In this document: piece by piece, positions 21,207 to 24,158 of the stretch
How the letters are laid out: the number at the start of each line of letters is the position of its first letter
Numbering within the stretch: the stretch's first letter is position 1
IMG/VR virus record: IMGVR_UViG_3300048065_000210
Span: 1-24,158 of that record
Strand: one strand, 5' to 3'
DNA: 24,158 nucleotides
Source of the DNA: a virus
The notes under the pieces: model-generated
Database searches by the model: none
The model's input: the letters and a program-made list of their open reading frames with translations, nothing else
Told to the model about the DNA's origin: nothing
Made by a program: the position numbers and the translations under genes

Positions 21207-21382
21207 CTATTTACTCCCATTAAATATTGTATTTCAGTTAAAGAATCTCTAACCGAGTATTCTCGATCATTAGCTTGCACCTTAGTTTCACCAGTTAGAA
21301 AATCTTTGTAATAACCTCTTATAGATCTTTTAGGTAAGATCAATGGTTTAGTTGTACCTACTTCGTTTAAATGTATATCCAT
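21203..21382 (-). CDS. Small protein in the promoter B unit (59 aa)
   Basis: A 59-codon frame: ATG 21382 to TGA 21205-21203. It begins MDIHLNEVGTTKPLILPKRS and continues IRGYYKDFLTGETKVQ. The start overlaps the preceding stop in TAATG and the stop overlaps the next start in ATGA. Coupling on both sides, in a region otherwise without coding, supports it. No motif is recognised and function is unknown. Confidence 0.62.
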   Translation of the reverse strand: MDIHLNEVGTTKPLILPKRSIRGYYKDFLTGETKVQANDREYSVRDSLTEIQYLMGVNR

Positions 21383-21471
21383 TATTTACCATCCTTATCT
21401 TTAATAATTAAAGCAACTGCATATAAGCAAACTGCTATGAAAGCTAGTATTAATAATATTTGAAAGTCCAT
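21382..21471 (-). CDS. 29-residue single-pass membrane protein
   Basis: ATG 21471 follows AAGGAG (9 nt) and the frame stops at TAA 21384-21382. The peptide is MDFQILLILAFIAVCLYAVA followed by LIIKDKDGK. It has an about 20-residue hydrophobic helix and a charged KDKDGK tail. It overlaps both neighbours as TAATG. It is too short for gene callers, yet start signal, tight coupling and composition agree. It could insert in the inner membrane and act on a host membrane protein, or as a superinfection or holin-regulating peptide. That is speculation. Confidence 0.65.
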   Translation of the reverse strand: MDFQILLILAFIAVCLYAVALIIKDKDGK

Positions 21472-21614
21472 TACTTCTTCTCCTTAATTACTTTAACTTT
21501 ATGACCTGCATTTTCTAAATTAACTTTTTTCATAACCATTAAAACCATTTCATTTGTTTTTAAAGCTGTTACCCAGCCTAAGCTAGGTAGTTGAACTTGT
21601 AGTGTGTATCTCAT
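21471..21614 (-). CDS. Small protein in the promoter B unit (47 aa)
   Basis: A 47-codon frame from ATG 21614 to TAA 21473-21471, read MRYTLQVQLPSLGWVTALKT with NEMVLMVMKKVNLENAGHKV and a KEKK end. Both ends overlap neighbouring genes as TAATG. It shows mixed strand/helix, a basic C-terminus and no motif recognised. Confidence 0.6.
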   Translation of the reverse strand: MRYTLQVQLPSLGWVTALKTNEMVLMVMKKVNLENAGHKVKVIKEKK

Positions 21615-21838
21615 TATGCGACCTCCTGATTATCAAGATAGTTATCTATCTTTTCTTGCACATCTTTTATAGTATGACCCCAACCGCCAAATCTTATTAC
21701 TGGGTTGATACTAACCTTTGAACCAGTCCAGTGATTTCTACCACAATCCCAATGTGAGTCTATTTTAAATCCTCTATACTTATAAACGGCTGGTTGATAT
21801 TTAGTAGCCTTTTTATATATTTCTTTTTTATGCTTCAT
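21614..21838 (-). CDS. Hypothetical protein, first gene of promoter B unit (74 aa)
   Basis: ATG 21838 is used because AAGGAG stands 9 nt before it in the shared leader; a frame with an ATG at 21868 would start within the leader itself. The 74 residues start MKHKKEIYKKATKYQPAVYK and include DSHWDCGRNHWTGSKVSINP, with Cys/His/Trp that may fold round a metal, but no family is recognised. It ends TAATG with the next gene. Being first from a strong promoter suggests early expression. Confidence 0.65.
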   Translation of the reverse strand: MKHKKEIYKKATKYQPAVYKYRGFKIDSHWDCGRNHWTGSKVSINPVIRFGGWGHTIKDVQEKIDNYLDNQEVA

Positions 21839-21839
21839 G

Positions 21840-21865
21840 TTATTTAACTCCTTATTTTTATTTAA
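21840..21865 (-). repeat. 26-nt leader repeat, copy B, with ribosome site
   Basis: These bases are identical in all 26 positions to 12449-12474. They include AAGGAG (21853-21848) 9 nt from ATG 21838. See promoter B. Confidence 0.9.
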
Positions 21866-21874
21866 CATAAGACT

Positions 21875-21905
21875 ATTCTATATAGATTTAATATAATTGT
21901 ATACA
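21875..21905 (-). promoter_or_regulatory. Promoter B (TATACA-17-TAGAAT) with TGTATACA palindrome
   Basis: On the minus strand TATACA (21903-21898) is followed by 17 nt and TAGAAT (21880-21875). TGTATACA (21905-21898) is a perfect palindrome overlapping the -35 box. A TATAAAA-type stretch lies just before it, as in promoter A. It would drive the replication and recombination genes. The region between this and the nuclease end (21906-21994) holds only a long inverted repeat. Confidence 0.75.
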
Positions 21906-21951
21906 TTTTTATACATTATCTTTTGTTAGTTAAGCAGAGTAAAATAGATCT

Positions 21952-22009
21952 GAGGTCGATATTTCTAATAACTCCCCTAGATCATATATACTCCTTAGTG
22001 ATCGGCCTC
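21952..22009. repeat. Long-spaced inverted repeat GAGGTCGAT / ATCGGCCTC
   Basis: Nine-base arms at 21952-21960 and 22001-22009 pair except for one position, which is a wobble in the plus-strand copy. The loop is 40 nt. One arm overlaps the last codons of the nuclease gene. It has no U-tract, so it may be a weak transcript end or chance. Low certainty. Confidence 0.3.
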
Positions 22010-22447
22010 ATCTAATAAGGGATTCAATGTAGGTACTTGTGATAAAACGTCTAACGTTTCTTTAAAACTATCTATTTCTAGATCAGGAGTAATTATATCT
22101 GAATGAAAGGTAAAGTATGTCTGTGTAGAATTATTCGGCTTAAAGAGTATTCGTTTATCAGGCATGAACACAAAAGCAATGATATCGCAATGATATTGTT
22201 GATAAACTTTACTCTGAGTCCTAGAACTCTCTGTCGCATAAACATATTTACCCTCTTGGGTTTTATTTCTTGATTTAACTTGTATTGTGTATTTAGCAGG
22301 TCCAAGCTCACACAAAAGATCTGCTGGGTGTTTAGGCATTGTATCATAAACAAAATCACACCACTCAAGTAAAAATGTTTTTACTATTGATTCGCCTAAA
22401 GCTCCAAGCCTTGAACTACTTTGGTGTTGTTCCTTTGTCTTGCTCAT
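21995..22447 (-). CDS. PD-(D/E)XK-like nuclease with QxK active-site variant
   Basis: This 150-residue protein starts MSKTKEQHQSSSRLGALGES (Glu19), then has MPKHPADLLCELG (Asp43) and YTIQVKSRNK (Gln56-x-Lys58). That is the E-(N)-PD-(N)-QxK arrangement found in some PD-(D/E)XK endonucleases, such as homing or resolvase-like forms, in which Gln replaces the second acid. The strand-rich middle and a long C-terminus with no motif follow. It overlaps the lysozyme end by 32 nt and sits at the end of the lysis group, an odd place for a nuclease. A role in host DNA breakdown or marker exclusion is possible but unproven. Confidence 0.62.
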   Translation of the reverse strand: MSKTKEQHQSSSRLGALGESIVKTFLLEWCDFVYDTMPKHPADLLCELGPAKYTIQVKSRNKTQEGKYVYATESSRTQSKVYQQYHCDIIAFVFMPDKRILFKPNNSTQTYFTFHSDIITPDLEIDSFKETLDVLSQVPTLNPLLDEADH

Positions 22448-22859
22448 GTTGTTTTGATAAAGCTAATTGCCTTGAGTTGTAAGCTGCTCTATTTGGTGTT
22501 TGGATAGCATACTTGCTTCTTAATACCTCTTCTGATGCTTCTAACCAACAACCCATTTCCATGAGAGCTCGTGTTTGTCTAAAATTCATGAATCCTGTTA
22601 TGCCCATTTGATATGTCATATCGATACAAACTAATTGCGCTTTTTCAGGAAAAGTACGCCAAACAGGCCACATTTTATCTAAGTTATCAGTAACTCTTTT
22701 TATATCATTTTCTAATAAATATAATGCTTCATCTTCTGATATACCATTAGCTTCAAGATTTCTACCGACTCCAATTGTTAATTTATCAGCAGTACATTTA
22801 TAAGGGAAAGTTCTCATGCCTTCGTGCTTGAGTAACATTTGTTTTACATTGTCTAACAT
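22416..22859 (-). CDS. T4-type lysozyme (endolysin, GH24)
   Basis: ATG 22859 gives 147 residues beginning MLDNVKQMLLKHEGMRTFPY. A longer reading from 22976 would run through the holin gene in another frame and lacks homology. The active site reads KHEG (Glu13), YKCTADKLTIGVG (Cys22, Thr28): the E-C/D-T triad of T4-type muramidases with Cys in place of T4's Asp20. Later TYQMGITGFMNFRQT and QTPNRAAYNSRQL match the family's C-terminal helices. It cuts peptidoglycan to free progeny. There is no signal anchor, so it depends on the neighbouring holin. It starts 1 nt after the holin stop. Confidence 0.92.
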   Translation of the reverse strand: MLDNVKQMLLKHEGMRTFPYKCTADKLTIGVGRNLEANGISEDEALYLLENDIKRVTDNLDKMWPVWRTFPEKAQLVCIDMTYQMGITGFMNFRQTRALMEMGCWLEASEEVLRSKYAIQTPNRAAYNSRQLALSKQHEQDKGTTPK

Positions 22860-22860
22860 A

Positions 22861-23232
22861 TTATTTTTTGGTTTTTTCGTATGTACGTAATGTGGACATA
22901 CCAAGCATAGCCATAACGATTGTAGATAGTTGGCTAAAATCAAATTCAGGTGTTTCAAATTGAATTCCATAAACAATAAGAATATATTGTATGACTGGTT
23001 CTATAATAAAATGATAAGCGAGTGATAGACCGCAACACCAACCAATAAATGGCCTCCAGCCTGCAACGAATACATTATTGTGTTTTGCTTCAACTTTATT
23101 AACTTCCAATTGTGCTTTATTAAGCGAAATAATTTCCTTCTCAAGTTCATGAGATAGTTTTGTTTTTAAATCTTTGTCAGCAACAAATTTATCCAAAATG
23201 TTACTAACTGGTTCGATAAGTTTGTCTATCAT
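22861..23232 (-). CDS. Three-TM holin (GTA_holin_3TM type)
   Basis: This 123-residue protein has an amphipathic N-terminus with LIEPVSNILDKFV, a charged coil (EIISLNKAQLEVNKVEAKHN), then FVAGWRPFIGWCCGLSLAYH, a second hydrophobic stretch (IIEPVIQYILIVYG) and a third at LSTIVMAMLGMSTLRTYEK. The FVAGWRPFIGW motif is characteristic of this holin family of phages and gene transfer agents. It would open the inner membrane for the lysozyme next to it. Confidence 0.9.
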   Translation of the reverse strand: MIDKLIEPVSNILDKFVADKDLKTKLSHELEKEIISLNKAQLEVNKVEAKHNNVFVAGWRPFIGWCCGLSLAYHFIIEPVIQYILIVYGIQFETPEFDFSQLSTIVMAMLGMSTLRTYEKTKK

Positions 23233-23245
23233 ATATTAATTTAGA

Positions 23246-23446
23246 TTAAATTAAACCTCTGAGGACTAGAGTAAACATACTAATTAGTATTGTTGTAAGA
23301 CCAGCTAATAACCAACCCTTCATACTATTTACTGATGCTTGTAAATCATCAGTTTTTCTATAAATAGTTTTCCATCGTTCTTCGCACATTTTCTCATGAA
23401 CCCTTAGGTCTGAATGTACATCATTAGCGGTCTTACGAGCAGCCAT
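23246..23446 (-). CDS. Holin/XhlA-like one-TM protein (66 aa)
   Basis: A 66-residue protein with a charged helical N-terminus (HEKMCEERWKTIYRKTDDLQ) and one C-terminal hydrophobic segment (GWLLAGLTTILISMFTLVLR). This is the XhlA/lysis-accessory layout, a cytoplasmic coil with a single membrane anchor. It starts in TAATG with the gene before it and lies 13 nt from the three-TM holin, so it probably helps or times lysis. Confidence 0.7.
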   Translation of the reverse strand: MAARKTANDVHSDLRVHEKMCEERWKTIYRKTDDLQASVNSMKGWLLAGLTTILISMFTLVLRGLI

Positions 23447-23706
23447 TATTCTTCCTCAACCACCTCAGCTACATCTTCAGCATTGATAGCTCTATCAAAT
23501 GATTGGATACAAAGATTCTTGTATTCATCAGTAATGACATAATCATCATAGTATTCTTGAAGTCTAGCTAGTTTTTTACCAGCAATGTTTAGCTTAGCAG
23601 CTAATGCCATTTGCTCTTCATTTAAGTCAGCAGCTCTATATTCAGTGCCATTAAATGTAATTATTACTGGTTCTTGGTTTTCCATCTTATTTTCTTCTTT
23701 ACTCAT
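23446..23706 (-). CDS. Small acidic protein, possible DUF6447-like (86 aa)
   Basis: ATG 23706 follows AGGAG by 6 nt. The protein has VIITFNGTEYRAADLNEEQM followed by LAAKLNIAGKKLARLQEYYD and an acidic end (EDVAEVVEEE). The ITFNGxEY...L...A...LxxLQ pattern resembles a small-protein family (DUF6447, from memory) common in marine phages and bacteria. No activity is known. It precedes the holin-like protein in TAATG. Confidence 0.6.
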   Translation of the reverse strand: MSKEENKMENQEPVIITFNGTEYRAADLNEEQMALAAKLNIAGKKLARLQEYYDDYVITDEYKNLCIQSFDRAINAEDVAEVVEEE

Positions 23707-23752
23707 TTAACTCTCCTATAAGTTATTTAAAATTAAATTATATACTAAGAAA

Positions 23753-24046
23753 TTATAATGATGAACTTTCATTAGCAAGTTTCTTGGCTTCTTTAACTTC
23801 ATCAGTCCATACTGTGTTTGCGATACCTTGAACCTCTGCTGATTCACCTGATATATCGGTATCTGTATGAGTCCAAGTATCGTCATCGTTTTTTACAGAG
23901 CTTACACATTCTAGTGCATGTCTATGAAAAGACCTTGAAAGCTCTTCACCATCTTCTTTGATGACTGTAGCTGTTCTTACTTGTATAGTTTTGTAGTCTC
24001 CTACAACTTCTATTTTATCTTCTATTATTGTTTTTGTTATTGCCAT
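23753..24046 (-). CDS. Hypothetical protein after tail-fibre gene (97 aa)
   Basis: ATG 24046 follows AAGGAG by 8 nt. The protein begins MAITKTIIEDKIEVVGDYKT and contains IQVRTATVIKEDGEELSRSF, a WTHTDTDIS turn and VWTDEVKEAKKLAN. It is beta-rich and resembles small proteins that follow tail fibre genes in marine phages, of unknown role. Attachment to the tail tip is one guess. Confidence 0.6.
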   Translation of the reverse strand: MAITKTIIEDKIEVVGDYKTIQVRTATVIKEDGEELSRSFHRHALECVSSVKNDDDTWTHTDTDISGESAEVQGIANTVWTDEVKEAKKLANESSSL

Positions 24047-24066
24047 TCTATTTTCTCCTTTGTCCG

Positions 24067-24086
24067 TACCTAGAATCCACTAGGTA
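24067..24086 (-). terminator. Seven-base-pair hairpin between fibre gene and next gene
   Basis: TACCTAG and CTAGGTA form a perfect seven-pair stem with the loop TGGATT. It sits 11 nt after the fibre stop codon and 20 nt before the next ATG. The following CGGACAAAGGAG has no U-tract, so it may be a processing or stability element rather than a terminator. Confidence 0.5.
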
Positions 24087-24097
24087 TATTAGTTAAA

Positions 24098-24158
24098 TTA
24101 AATCGTATAAGTCGCAGATACATAGAAATATACTCCTGTTGTTGCAGTAATGAACCAG
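24098..24158 (-). CDS. C-terminal end of a probable tail fibre or structural protein (partial)
   Basis: The last 19 codons of an upstream gene, WFITATTGVYFYVSATYTI, end at TAA 24100-24098. The Thr/Tyr-rich beta-strand ending is typical of phage fibre tips. The start lies outside the window. Confidence 0.55.
   Translation of the reverse strand, partial: WFITATTGVYFYVSATYTI

Noticed and set aside
22093-22368. 91-codon minus-strand frame inside the nuclease gene
   Set aside because: Alternative frame of a gene with clear catalytic motifs.
22860-22976. Upstream extension of the lysozyme to ATG 22976
   Set aside because: Those 39 residues overlap the holin gene in another frame and do not match GH24 N-termini; ATG 22859 fits the family.
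24067-24086. Hairpin as a true intrinsic terminator
   Set aside because: No U-run follows the stem in the transcript; kept only as a hairpin of uncertain role.
1-24158. CRISPR arrays, tRNA genes, insertion sequences and integrase genes
   Set aside because: I looked for repeat-spacer patterns, cloverleaf-type sequences and transposase or recombinase motifs on both strands and saw none; a tRNA or CRISPR program would settle it.

Overview
The window is a 24 kb stretch of a tailed-phage genome, roughly 30% G+C by counting sample lines, with every supportable gene on the minus strand. It therefore reads from 24158 down to 1. The head and tail genes follow the lambda plan: Nu1/GpA terminase, gpW-like, gpB-type portal, protease/capsid, FII-like, gpU-like, gpV-type tube, G/GT frameshift pair, tape measure. 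A long non-contractile, siphovirus-like tail is implied. The A+T-rich coding, tight packing and gene set (a three-TM GTA-type holin, small MSWHGG-type proteins, a mix of nucleotide-metabolism genes) recall uncultured marine phages. An A+T-rich marine alphaproteobacterial host is a guess, not shown by the sequence. No integrase, repressor, DNA polymerase, tRNA or CRISPR was seen. Both window ends cut into tail genes, so the window is probably part of a circular or circularly permuted genome of somewhat larger size.

Layout in transcription order: (1) 24158-21995: the last codons of a probable tail-fibre gene, two small proteins, a one-TM holin/XhlA-like protein, a three-TM holin, a T4-type lysozyme and a small PD-(D/E)XK nuclease. 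(2) 21905-16565: a promoter (B), a chain of very short overlapping genes, a YqaJ/lambda-Exo-type exonuclease, a 45-residue ribbon-helix-helix protein, a second nuclease, an SSB with the DDLPF tail, and a Toprim primase/RepA-like helicase. (3) 16573-16410: a dense array of GTTACA/TGTAAC repeats with two palindromes, a candidate origin or operator. (4) 16420-12526: an unknown protein, a gpZ-like tail protein out of its usual place, a third nuclease, a candidate cos region and the two terminase subunits. (5) 12514-9479: a second promoter (A) almost identical in plan to B, then two small unknowns, a MazG-like pyrophosphatase, a DUF1599-like protein, a thymidylate-synthase-family enzyme with Asp at the Asn177 position, dCMP deaminase and a SAM methyltransferase. 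(6) 9401-1: structural genes from gpW-like to a distal tail protein.

The main points of interest are as follows. The two twin promoters share a -35/-10 pair with an identical 17-nt spacing, a TGTATACA palindrome and an identical 26-nt leader. The capsid gene fuses an extra N-terminal module, a Tudor-like domain, prohead protease and major capsid protein, with Shine-Dalgarno-led internal starts exactly at the protease and capsid boundaries. The TS-like enzyme has a residue pattern predicting dCMP rather than dUMP use, inside a nucleotide-modification-like cluster. The repeat array lies beside the primase-helicase gene. There is a well-supported -1 frameshift at A AAA AAC in the tail chaperone gene, a tandem pair of FII-like joining proteins, and several genes shorter than 60 codons that standard callers would miss.
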